Origin: Actinocrispum wychmicini
GTDB lineage: Bacteria > Actinomycetota > Actinomycetes > Mycobacteriales > Pseudonocardiaceae
Assembly (NCBI RefSeq): GCF_004345645.1
Contig: NZ_SLWS01000003.1
Location: 310,001-374,000 of the forward strand
Direction of reading: 5' to 3'
DNA length: 64,000 nt
Shown: one piece after another, positions 25,842 through 33,084 of the stretch
Numbering within the stretch: the first letter of the stretch is position 1
Layout: each line of letters starts with the position of its first letter
Notes under the pieces: model-generated
Seen by the model: the letters and a program-made list of their open reading frames with translations, nothing else
Databases searched by the model: none
Told to the model about the DNA's origin: nothing
Translations under genes and position numbers: made by a program

Positions 25842-28226
25842 ATGACGCAGGCTGTCAAGACACTTCCCCGGGCGGTTCCCGCCAGCGCCATGATGGAGGC
25901 GCTGTGGTGGGTGCACCACCGGGCGAAGAACAAGTCCGTCTACAACCTGACCTGGCGACTGGCGTGCGACAAGGCACTGGACCCGGCCGCGCTGGCGGTC
26001 GCGTGGCAGGCGTTGGCCGACCGGCACGAGGCGTTGCGGGGCACCCTGCACCAGCGGGACGGCGCCATCGAACTGGCCATCGCCGACCACGTCGAGACCG
26101 AGCCGGAGTGGGTCACGATCGACGACCCGGGCTCGGTCCCCGCGACTGAGTTGATCCGGCTGATCGCCGAGGAGATCCACAGCCGGTCGTTCGACCTGGA
26201 CCAGGCGCCGCTCGCCCGGCTCACCTCGGTGACCGTCGGGGACGAGCGGGAACTGCTCGTCACGTTCCAGCACGCGCTCGTCGACGGGTGGGCCGTGCAA
26301 CTGTTGATGGCGGACTTCTCGACCGCCTATGTGGCCGCTGTCAACGGGAAACCGCCCGTGTTCGACACCGAGCCGCCGTCGTTGCGGGAGTATGTCGTGG
26401 AGTCCCAGGCCGCCCGCACGGACGGCCGCTGGGACACCAGCGTCAAGTACTGGCGGGACGTGCTGGACGGCGCGGTGACCACCACGGTCGTCGCCGACCA
26501 CCACCGGTACACCGGGACCGGCGGCAAGGGCGAGATGCTCCGGTTCGCGCTCAGTGACGACGCTGTCGACGGCATCGCGGCCTTGGCGAAGCAGTACTTC
26601 ACCACGCCGTTCGTCATCGTCCTCGCGGCCTTTCAGGCGACACTGGGGCACGGCGGGGGCGGTCCGGACGTGTGCACGGGTGTGGTCACCGCGAACCGGA
26701 TGACCCAGCAGGAACAGGCGCTCGTCGGGTACACGGCGAACCTGATGCTCGCCAGGACGAGGGTGTCCGGCGACGAGAGCTTCGGCGACGTGATCGAGCG
26801 GGTCCGGGATGACATGTGGGCCTCGCTGGCGCACCAGGCCGTGCCGTTCCCGGTCGTGTACGGCGGTCTCACCGAGACCGCGCAGACCCGGCTGCGGGAC
26901 GCGATCCCGATGCTGCTCAACTATCTCGGCCCGATCGGCAACGACCTGAGCCTCGGCGATGTCGGCCTGCACATGCGGCTGGCACCGAACCGGGCGGCGC
27001 GGACCGACATGGGCATCGGGATACTGGAGACTGACGACGGCTACCTGATCGACTGTGAATACAATTCCGGCCGTTACGAGCGGGAGACCGCGCTGCGCCT
27101 GTTCCACGACATGGACGCGGTGCTGTCGGCCGGTGGGGCGGACTCGAATGTCCGAATGTCAACATTCGACATTCGGACAAAAACCGGGCCGGCGTACGTC
27201 GAACACCAGCTGACCCCGGCGGACATCGGCGCCACCGAGATGCCCAAGTCGGCCGCGCTCGACCAGGTGCGGCGGGCCTGGACGGAGGTCCTGGGCACCG
27301 GTCCGGCCGGCCCGGACGAGGACTTCTTCGCCACCGGCGGCCGGTCGCTCAAAGTGGTCCAGCTGATGTCCACGATCGAGGCGGAGACCGGTGTCGCGCT
27401 GGACGTGGCCCGGTGGCTCACCGAACCGACGCCGCGCCGGGCCGCCGACCAGATCTCCGCCGAGGACACGGGTGCCGACGGGACACTGATCGAGTTGCGT
27501 GCCGGCACCGGCGGCCCACACGTGCACCTGCTGCAAGGCGCCGGTGGCAGCGTGCAGGACTACCGTGACCTGACCGCCGCGCTGCCCGCGGACTGGCGGA
27601 TCACGGTGTCCCAGGAGCGGACGCCGATGACGTCCGTGCCAGAGATGGCCCAGGTGTTCCGCGCCGACCTGGACGGCCGGCCGGACCTGCTGGTGGGCTG
27701 GTCGATGGGCGGGCAGGTCGCGTTCGAGATGGCCGCCGCGTACCCGGGTGTGCCGGTGGCCGCGATCGACTCGACCCCGCCGCTGGGCTACGAACCCGGC
27801 GACGACTTCGACGAACTGGTCTACGACACGTTCGCCGCGGCCATGGCCGGTTCGCTCGGCGCGACCCTGGACGGCTCACCCGCCCGGACGTCCGCGGGTG
27901 ACCCGGAGCTGGCCATGGCCGTCCTCGCCGCCCACCTGACCGCGGCGGCCGGCCAGCCGGTGTCCACCGCGATGCTGCTGGACCGGTGGACAACCTTCCG
28001 CCGGCACACCGTGGCGGCCACGTCGTACGCCAGCCAGCACCGCCTGGGCGGCCCGGCGTTGATCGTCGGCGCGGACCTGGCGGACTACCAACTCGACCAG
28101 TGGTCCGAGCAGTTCACCCGGCCGCCGACCCGGCTGCGGGTCGCGGCGGACCACTACAGCCTGCTCAAGCCACCGGCCATCACCGAGATCGCGGCAGCGA
28201 TCACCCGGCTCCGGCAGCAAAAGTGA
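25842..28226 (+). CDS. NRPS C-T-TE termination protein
   Basis: 794 residues. Condensation domain (about 1-430) with active-site VTFQHALVDGWAV; the first His of HHxxxDG is Gln, the essential second His is present. A linker with an unusual palindromic DNA sequence follows. The carrier domain has FFATGGRSLKVVQLM (about 505). The thioesterase has nucleophile VGWSMGGQVAFE (about 625) and terminal His in ADHYSLL. There is no A domain, so loading is in trans by a neighbouring A protein. The TE makes it the likely last protein of the line, releasing an acid, amide or ring. It has a purine-rich leader (GAGAGGACAAGCA) 11 bp after the A gene and ends at a strong terminator. Confidence 0.9.
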   Translation: MTQAVKTLPRAVPASAMMEALWWVHHRAKNKSVYNLTWRLACDKALDPAALAVAWQALADRHEALRGTLHQRDGAIELAIADHVETEPEWVTIDDPGSVPATELIRLIAEEIHSRSFDLDQAPLARLTSVTVGDERELLVTFQHALVDGWAVQLLMADFSTAYVAAVNGKPPVFDTEPPSLREYVVESQAARTDGRWDTSVKYWRDVLDGAVTTTVVADHHRYTGTGGKGEMLRFALSDDAVDGIAALAKQYFTTPFVIVLAAFQATLGHGGGGPDVCTGVVTANRMTQQEQALVGYTANLMLARTRVSGDESFGDVIERVRDDMWASLAHQAVPFPVVYGGLTETAQTRLRDAIPMLLNYLGPIGNDLSLGDVGLHMRLAPNRAARTDMGIGILETDDGYLIDCEYNSGRYERETALRLFHDMDAVLSAGGADSNVRMSTFDIRTKTGPAYVEHQLTPADIGATEMPKSAALDQVRRAWTEVLGTGPAGPDEDFFATGGRSLKVVQLMSTIEAETGVALDVARWLTEPTPRRAADQISAEDTGADGTLIELRAGTGGPHVHLLQGAGGSVQDYRDLTAALPADWRITVSQERTPMTSVPEMAQVFRADLDGRPDLLVGWSMGGQVAFEMAAAYPGVPVAAIDSTPPLGYEPGDDFDELVYDTFAAAMAGSLGATLDGSPARTSAGDPELAMAVLAAHLTAAAGQPVSTAMLLDRWTTFRRHTVAATSYASQHRLGGPALIVGADLADYQLDQWSEQFTRPPTRLRVAADHYSLLKPPAITEIAAAITRLRQQK
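27145..27178. repeat. Intragenic palindrome of four heptamers
   Basis: CGAATGT occurs at 27145 and 27153, and its complement ACATTCG at 27162 and 27170, each pair 8 bp apart. The outer part forms a perfect 11-bp stem (27150-27160 with 27168-27178) and a 7-nt loop. It lies in the C-to-T linker of the NRPS, where sequence constraint is low, and is much richer in A+T than the gene. It could be a regulator site, an mRNA hairpin or a recombination footprint. Confidence 0.7.
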
Positions 28227-28243
28227 AGACGAGACCGACCAGG

Positions 28244-28276
28244 AAGACCCGCGCGGCCCAGCCGCGCGGGTCTTTT
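28244..28276 (+). terminator. Rho-independent terminator of the plus-strand operon
   Basis: 14-bp perfect stem, 28244-28257 with 28261-28274, closed by a 3-nt loop and running into TTTT at 28273-28276. It begins 18 bases after the stop of the C-T-TE gene, so it ends the long operon. Confidence 0.85.
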
Positions 28277-28300
28277 GGTCGCCACCCCAAGCCCCGACGT

Positions 28301-28420
28301 AGGCCGGTCTTCAAGACCCACCAACCCGGGGCCAGGCCGGTCTTCAAGACCCACCAACCGGGGGTCTGGCCCGTCTTCAAGACCCACCAACCCGGGGGTT
28401 GGTGGGTCTTGAAGACCGGG
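28301..28420. repeat. Three 33-bp direct repeats ending in a 21-bp-stem hairpin
   Basis: The unit with core GTCTTCAAGACCCACCAACC recurs at 28307, 28340 and 28373, a period of exactly 33 bp. The third copy (28373-28393) is followed after two bases by its perfect inverted copy (28396-28416). It lies between the convergent ends of the C-T-TE gene and the minus-strand A gene, so a bidirectional terminator or transcription block is the simplest role. It translates on the minus strand as an 11-residue repeat, which I do not take as coding. Confidence 0.85.
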
Positions 28421-28435
28421 TCGGTCGGGGCTGGG

Positions 28436-29974
28436 TCAGCTCACCGGGGCCGGCTCGGTGAGTTCCGTGGCCAGGCGCCTTCGGTCGATCTTGCCGTTCG
28501 CGTTGGTCGGCATCGCTTCGCGGTGGTGGTATCCGCGCGGCCGCATGTAGCTCGGCAGTACGGCCACCAGGTTCTCCAGGTCGGCATCGTCCACCGCGGT
28601 TCCAGTGTAGACGGTATGCAGTTCGGTCACGCCATCGTCGCCGGTGACCGCCACCACCATCACGTCGGTGACGGCCGGGTGCGCCCGCAGCGCCGACTCG
28701 ATCTCGCCCAGTTCGACCCGGTAGCCGGAGACCTTGATCTGGTCGTCCAACCGGCCGAGGTGGACCATCTCGCCGTTCTCGTACCGGACGCGGTCGCCAG
28801 TGCGGTACCAGCAGTCCGGGGTGGGGGTCCCGTCGTGGTCGCGGGCCTGCCCACCCGGTTCGTACCGGACGAACCGGCCGGCGTTGTGCGCCGGGTCGAC
28901 GTAGCCGTCGAACCGTTGCGGTCCGCGTACGCACAGTTCGCCGTCGTCGGTGGCGGTGCCGTTCTCGTCCAACAGGACGGCTTCCAGATGCGGATAGATC
29001 TGTCCGATGGGGACGGTCGAATTGGACGTCGCCGGCCACTCGGCCGGCACCCGGTAGCCGACGCAGGCGATGGTGATTTCCGTGGGGCCGTAAAGGTTCT
29101 CGAACTTGCTGTTCGGCGCGGCGGCCGCCCACGCGCGAGCGTGGCCGACAGTGAGCTGCTCGCCGCCGTACAGGCTCCACCGCAGGTCGGGCATGCAGCC
29201 CGGCCGCAGCATCCGCAGCCGCTGGGCGATCGACACCACCGACGGCACGGCGAACCAGTGGGTGATCCGTCGTTCGTTGATGAAGCGGACCGGGGTGAGT
29301 ATCTCGTCGTTCTGCGGTACGACCAGGGTGGCGCCCGAGCACCACGACACGAACATGTCGAACACCGACGGGTCGAACGTGAGGTCGAAGGTCTGGGAGA
29401 ACCGGCAGCCCGGACCGGCGCCGTACCGGTCGACGCAGTATTCGATATACGGCCGGACATTCCGGTGCCGGATCGACACACCCTTGGGGTCACCGGTCGA
29501 GCCCGACGTGAACAAGGTGTACGCGACCGCGTCCAGGTCGGCCGGCACCGGGCCGTCCCACGGCCGCAGCTGCTCCTCCCATGGGCCGAGCAGCGCGACC
29601 GACGTGACGTCCGAGGTCACCTCGGCGGCCCGGCCGGTGCCCTCGTCGTCGACCACCACAACGTCTACGTTAGACAGTATGCAGATGTTCCGGTTCCGCG
29701 TGGCCGGGAACTTCGGGTTGAGCGGTACGACGGTCGCACCGCAACGCAGGGCCGCGAGGTAGCCGGCGTACGCCGCGAGACTGCGGGCGGCGAGCAGCCC
29801 GACGGCACGCGGCGGCCGGCCGTTCGCCTCGACCAGCCGGCCAGCCAACCGGTCGGCGACGTCCAGCAGCTCCGAGTAGCTCAGTACGCGGCCTTGTACT
29901 TCGAGGGCCGGCGCGGCCGGGTGCGCGTCCGCGGTGGCGCGCACCCAGGTGTACAGCGTGCCGGTCGGATCCAT
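28436..29974 (-). CDS. Stand-alone NRPS adenylation domain, paralogue on the opposite strand
   Basis: 512 residues. AYTLFTSGSTGDPKGV, QTFDLTFDPSVFDMF, NLYGPTEITIA, WYRTGDRVRYENG, SGYRVELGEIES and the catalytic Lys in NANGKIDRRRL. Close in layout to the A protein at 24286 but with a different by-eye pocket, D-P-F-A-L-G-L-I-A-K, so it probably activates another amino acid. The start is well supported by CCAGGAG seven bases ahead. It follows the GNAT gene by 18 bp on the same strand. It must serve one of the free carriers (9046, 15095, 20426) or the C-T-TE protein. A patch of A+T-rich codons lies near 29656-29690. Confidence 0.9.
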   Translation of the reverse strand: MDPTGTLYTWVRATADAHPAAPALEVQGRVLSYSELLDVADRLAGRLVEANGRPPRAVGLLAARSLAAYAGYLAALRCGATVVPLNPKFPATRNRNICILSNVDVVVVDDEGTGRAAEVTSDVTSVALLGPWEEQLRPWDGPVPADLDAVAYTLFTSGSTGDPKGVSIRHRNVRPYIEYCVDRYGAGPGCRFSQTFDLTFDPSVFDMFVSWCSGATLVVPQNDEILTPVRFINERRITHWFAVPSVVSIAQRLRMLRPGCMPDLRWSLYGGEQLTVGHARAWAAAAPNSKFENLYGPTEITIACVGYRVPAEWPATSNSTVPIGQIYPHLEAVLLDENGTATDDGELCVRGPQRFDGYVDPAHNAGRFVRYEPGGQARDHDGTPTPDCWYRTGDRVRYENGEMVHLGRLDDQIKVSGYRVELGEIESALRAHPAVTDVMVVAVTGDDGVTELHTVYTGTAVDDADLENLVAVLPSYMRPRGYHHREAMPTNANGKIDRRRLATELTEPAPVS

Positions 29975-29992
29975 GGTGTGCTCCTGGTGTTG

Positions 29993-30553
29993 TCAGCCGA
30001 AGCTGCGTTCCATCACGACCCGTTTGGGTGTGGGTTGCCGCACGACCACGAAGCCGTGCCGGGCGAACAGGTTCTTGGTGCCGACGAACAGGTCGTCGGT
30101 CCGGGCTTTCTGGCTCGTGGTCGGGTATCCCTCGACGATCGTGGCGCCGTGCTCGCGGCTGTGTTCGCACGCGGCGGCGAGCAAGTCGTCGGTGAACCCG
30201 CGGCGGCGGTGGCCGGGCCGGACGTAGAAGCACGGCACCGCCCAACGGCCGTCCTCGTCGGTGCCGGCCCGGCCGACAGCGGTGAGCGCCAACCGCGGGT
30301 ACGACGAGCGCGGCGCCACGGCACACCAGCCCACCGGCCGGTCCTCGTCGCTGTACGCCAGCAGGCCGACGGACACGTCCGTCTTCAGAAACCCCTTCAA
30401 CGCACGCCGGTTGCCCGCGCCGGCGCTGTAGTCGTTCTTGCCTGTCCGCCACCACATGCACCAGCAGCCGACACAGGCGCCGTTGCGGCCGAACAGGTCC
30501 TCGAGGTCGGGCCAGGTCGCCGCGGACAGCGGCGCGATTCGCTTGATGATCAT
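29993..30553 (-). CDS. GNAT-family N-acetyltransferase
   Basis: 186 residues with the acetyl-CoA loop in VPCFYVRPGHRRRGFTDDLL and a C-terminal beta bulge (FARHGFVVVRQ). An N-terminal cysteine-rich stretch CVGCWCMWW is typical of a group of small actinobacterial GNATs. It lies upstream of the A-domain gene in the same operon. It could acetylate a building block or the product, for synthesis or self-protection. Its start at 30553 is only 27 bp from the start of the divergent flavin reductase, leaving very little room for promoters. Confidence 0.85.
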   Translation of the reverse strand: MIIKRIAPLSAATWPDLEDLFGRNGACVGCWCMWWRTGKNDYSAGAGNRRALKGFLKTDVSVGLLAYSDEDRPVGWCAVAPRSSYPRLALTAVGRAGTDEDGRWAVPCFYVRPGHRRRGFTDDLLAAACEHSREHGATIVEGYPTTSQKARTDDLFVGTKNLFARHGFVVVRQPTPKRVVMERSFG

Positions 30554-30580
30554 CTCTCAACCCCGGATTGGACGTACACG

Positions 30581-31237
30581 ATGAACGAGAAGCCACAACT
30601 GCGCCGGGTGGCGTCGAGCTTCGCCACCGGCGTGGTGGTCGTGACGACGATGGCCGACGACTCACCGGTGGGCACGACGGTCAACTCCTTCACGACCGTC
30701 TCGCTCGACCCCGCCCTGGTCCTGGTCTGCCTGCAGCGCGGTTCGCGGCTGCTGTCGGCGATCGAGGAGTCCGGGGTCTTCGCCGCGACCGTCCTCGCCG
30801 CCGAGCAACGGTGGCAGGCCCAGTGGTTCGCCAACCGGACCCGGCTGGCCGACGCCACCGCGTTCGCCGGGGTGGCGACCGGTCGGGCGCCGGTGACCGG
30901 CTGCCTGGTGCTGGGCGAGGGCCTGGCCTACTTCGACTGCCGGGTCCACGAGCTGCTGCCCGGCGGCGACCACGCGATAGTGCTCGGCGAGGTCGCCGCG
31001 TGCGGCGAGCTGGGGCCAGGGGAGCCGTTGCTGTTCAGCGGCGGACGGTACGTCGGCGTCGACCCCGGTCGTCACCGCGCCGGCTCCACGGCCGGCTCGG
31101 CGGCGGCTGGTTCGGCCGGGGTCTCCTCGGGCTCCGGCTTGTCCACTTCGGCCACCGCCGCCGCGGTCACCACCCGCAGGAACGGGATGACCAGCACCAC
31201 GCAGATGACCGCGAACACGCCGAACGCGATCCGGTAG
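30581..31237 (+). CDS. Flavin reductase (NADH:FMN type) with antisense-derived tail
   Basis: 218 residues. The first 165 are a flavin-reductase fold: FATGVVVVTTMADDSPVGTTVNS is the FMN-binding start and LLFSGGRYVGV the usual end. Such proteins supply reduced flavin to two-component monooxygenases; a dehydrogenase-like flavoprotein in the cluster could be the partner. The frame then runs on for about 50 residues rich in Ser, Thr, Ala and Gly, exactly where it overlaps the 3' end of the MFS gene on the other strand. That tail is probably not a real domain. The only good start is the ATG at 30581. Confidence 0.85.
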   Translation: MNEKPQLRRVASSFATGVVVVTTMADDSPVGTTVNSFTTVSLDPALVLVCLQRGSRLLSAIEESGVFAATVLAAEQRWQAQWFANRTRLADATAFAGVATGRAPVTGCLVLGEGLAYFDCRVHELLPGGDHAIVLGEVAACGELGPGEPLLFSGGRYVGVDPGRHRAGSTAGSAAAGSAGVSSGSGLSTSATAAAVTTRRNGMTSTTQMTANTPNAIR

Positions 31238-32397
31238 TTGGTGGTGGTGGCCAGCACCCCGGCGATCGCCGCGGCGATCGGCGCGGTGCCCCACCCGACC
31301 AGCCTGCTCGCCGCGCTGAACCGGCCGAGCATGTCGTTCGGGACCAGGGTCTGGTAGATCACCCGGGCGTTGACCGTCCACATCGTCCCGCCGAGCCCGG
31401 CGAGGAAAGCGCCGATCCCGACCACGATGGCGCTGCTGGGCGCGGCGGGAACCACGACAGGGGTGGCGACCAGCGCGAACGAGCCGATGATGTCCACGAA
31501 CATCGACCACCGCCGGCCCAGCAGCCGGTTGATCGGGCCGACCACCACGGTGCCCAGCACGCCACCGGCGCCGAGGCAGGTGAGCAGCAGGCCGTACTGG
31601 CGTTCGCTCAGGTGCAGCGGGCCCTCGATGGCGAAGGCGGGGATGACCGCCAGCCACGCGGCCCAGCACCCGGCCATCACGGCGATGAGCAAAGCCATGG
31701 TACGCAACAGCTTCTGCCGCCAGAGGAAGGTGAGACCGTCCTTGATCTCCAGGTTCATCGACCGGCGTTCCCTGGTGGGCTCGACCCGGAAGTTGCCGAC
31801 CAGCAACAGCAGCAGGACCGCGCCGAGCACGTAGATCACGCTGGTGGTGCCCAGGGCGATGCCGAACCCGGCGGCGACGAGCACACCGCCGATCGGGGCG
31901 CCGACGAAACCGTTGCAGAGGTACTCGACCGCGGTGATCCGGGCACCGGCCGTCTGCCACCGGGCCTTCGGGATGGCGCTGGGGATGATCGACGCACCCG
32001 AGGTCATCGCCACGACCTCGGCGACACCCAACGCGATCGCGACGACGTAGATCAGCGGCAGGCTCACCAAGTCGGTCATGTAGCAGACGAGCAGGACGCC
32101 GATCGCGATCATCCGGGCGGTTTCGGCGCCGAACATGAGCGTGCGGCGGTTCTTCCGGTCGACGAAGACACCGACGTGCAGCGCTGTCAGCAGCCACGGC
32201 AACGTGAGCAGGACCGCGACCAGCGCGATCAGCGCGGGGGAGTGGGTGAGCTGTACCGCGAGCAGGGGTAATGCCACCCTGGTCACCGCGTCGGCGACGT
32301 TGGTGGTCGCGGTGAAGGTCACCAGCAGCCACTCGTTGCGGTTCGCCCGCACCTTCGGCGGGTCATGCTCCTGGGAAGACGCCGTCTGTGGGGACAC
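31072..32397 (-). CDS. MFS exporter
   Basis: 441 residues with about 12 hydrophobic segments and the MFS loop VFVDRKNRRTLMF after helix 2; it resembles the EntS-like MFS_3 group of drug and siderophore exporters. The C-terminal tail is acidic and Ala/Pro/Glu-rich (KPEPEETPAEPAAAEP). GTG at 32397 is chosen because GAGAGGAG lies eight bases ahead; the longer frame to 32418 would put that ribosome site inside the gene. A likely exporter for the cluster product. It is divergent from a CGNR regulator gene across about 90 bp with an inverted repeat. Confidence 0.88.
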   Translation of the reverse strand: MSPQTASSQEHDPPKVRANRNEWLLVTFTATTNVADAVTRVALPLLAVQLTHSPALIALVAVLLTLPWLLTALHVGVFVDRKNRRTLMFGAETARMIAIGVLLVCYMTDLVSLPLIYVVAIALGVAEVVAMTSGASIIPSAIPKARWQTAGARITAVEYLCNGFVGAPIGGVLVAAGFGIALGTTSVIYVLGAVLLLLLVGNFRVEPTRERRSMNLEIKDGLTFLWRQKLLRTMALLIAVMAGCWAAWLAVIPAFAIEGPLHLSERQYGLLLTCLGAGGVLGTVVVGPINRLLGRRWSMFVDIIGSFALVATPVVVPAAPSSAIVVGIGAFLAGLGGTMWTVNARVIYQTLVPNDMLGRFSAASRLVGWGTAPIAAAIAGVLATTTNYRIAFGVFAVICVVLVIPFLRVVTAAAVAEVDKPEPEETPAEPAAAEPAVEPAR

Positions 32398-32417
32398 GGG
32401 GCTTTCTCCTCTCGGCA

Positions 32418-32446
32418 CTAACCATAGAACGCACTTAACGGGTTAG
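32418..32446. promoter_or_regulatory. Inverted repeat CTAACC-N17-GGTTAG between MFS and CGNR genes
   Basis: CTAACC at 32418-32423 and GGTTAG at 32441-32446 in a short A+T-rich divergent region. Its place between a transporter and a one-gene regulator suggests an operator that the CGNR protein binds, but no binding data can be read from sequence alone. Confidence 0.4.
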
Positions 32447-32490
32447 GACTGTTCAAGAGTTAGCCTGTGGGTGTCAAGTGGAGGCGAACG

Positions 32491-33060
32491 GTGAAACGAG
32501 TGGCGCGCGAACTGCCCGACTGGCTGGAGCCGGTGCTGGGATTCGTGAATACTGTGGACGTCGAGACCGGCGCGGACGACCTCGCGGCCGGTCCGTCGGC
32601 GCTCGGCGCCTGGCTGGCCGAGCGGGACCTGTTCCCGGCGGGCACCAAGGTGTCCCACGCCGACCACCGGCTGGCCCTCGACCTCAGATCCGGCCTGCGT
32701 TTCCTGGCCCTGCGCAACAACAGCGGCTCGGAAGACCCGGCGGCACTAGCGCACCTGACCACGACTCTGGGCCGCCTGCCCCTGGTAGCGTCGGTCACGG
32801 CATGGGGACCGGTGCTACGCCCGTACCGGCTTGCCCCGACCCGGGCCGCCCTCGGCACCATCGCGGCCGGTTACGCTCAAGCGGTCGGGACCGGCGACTG
32901 GTCACGGATCCGCCGCTGCCCGGCGGACGACTGCGCCTGGGTCTTCTGGGACTCCTCGGCCAAAGGCGCCCGCCGCTGGTGCACCATGCGCGTCTGCGGG
33001 AACCGCGCCAAAGTCCGTGCCTACGCCCAACGAAACCAGGCCACCGCCCCCCAAGGGTGA
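32491..33060 (+). CDS. CGNR zinc-finger / ABATE-domain regulator
   Basis: 189 residues. The N-terminal stress-associated ABATE domain (LGFVNTVDVETGADDL, LRSGLRFLALRNNSG) is followed by the zinc finger CPADDCAWVFWDSSAKGARR and its second half WCTMRVCGNRAK, which gives the family its name. These are thought to be DNA-binding regulators. GTG at 32491 is preferred because GGAGG lies six bases before it. Divergent to the MFS exporter gene, so it most likely controls that gene and itself. Confidence 0.85.
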   Translation: MKRVARELPDWLEPVLGFVNTVDVETGADDLAAGPSALGAWLAERDLFPAGTKVSHADHRLALDLRSGLRFLALRNNSGSEDPAALAHLTTTLGRLPLVASVTAWGPVLRPYRLAPTRAALGTIAAGYAQAVGTGDWSRIRRCPADDCAWVFWDSSAKGARRWCTMRVCGNRAKVRAYAQRNQATAPQG

Positions 33061-33072
33061 GCGGTGGCCTGG
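33036..33072. terminator. Convergent-gene hairpin
   Basis: 12-bp perfect stem (33036-33047 with 33061-33072) around the CGNR stop codon, 13 bp before the end of the convergent peptidase gene. No T-tract. Probably a bidirectional end for both transcripts. Confidence 0.55.
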
Positions 33073-33084
33073 CGGTTCAGAGCG

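Noticed and set aside
28154..28390. Minus-strand frame with an 11-residue repeat (VGLEDRPxxGL)
   Set aside because: It is the translation of the 33-bp direct repeats and of the end of the NRPS gene; the hairpin explains the sequence better.
28301..28420. CRISPR array
   Set aside because: The repeats are contiguous without spacers, only three copies, and no cas genes are near.
27986..30580. Long N-terminal extension of the flavin reductase frame
   Set aside because: The extension is antisense to the A-domain and GNAT genes; the real reductase starts at the ATG 30581.
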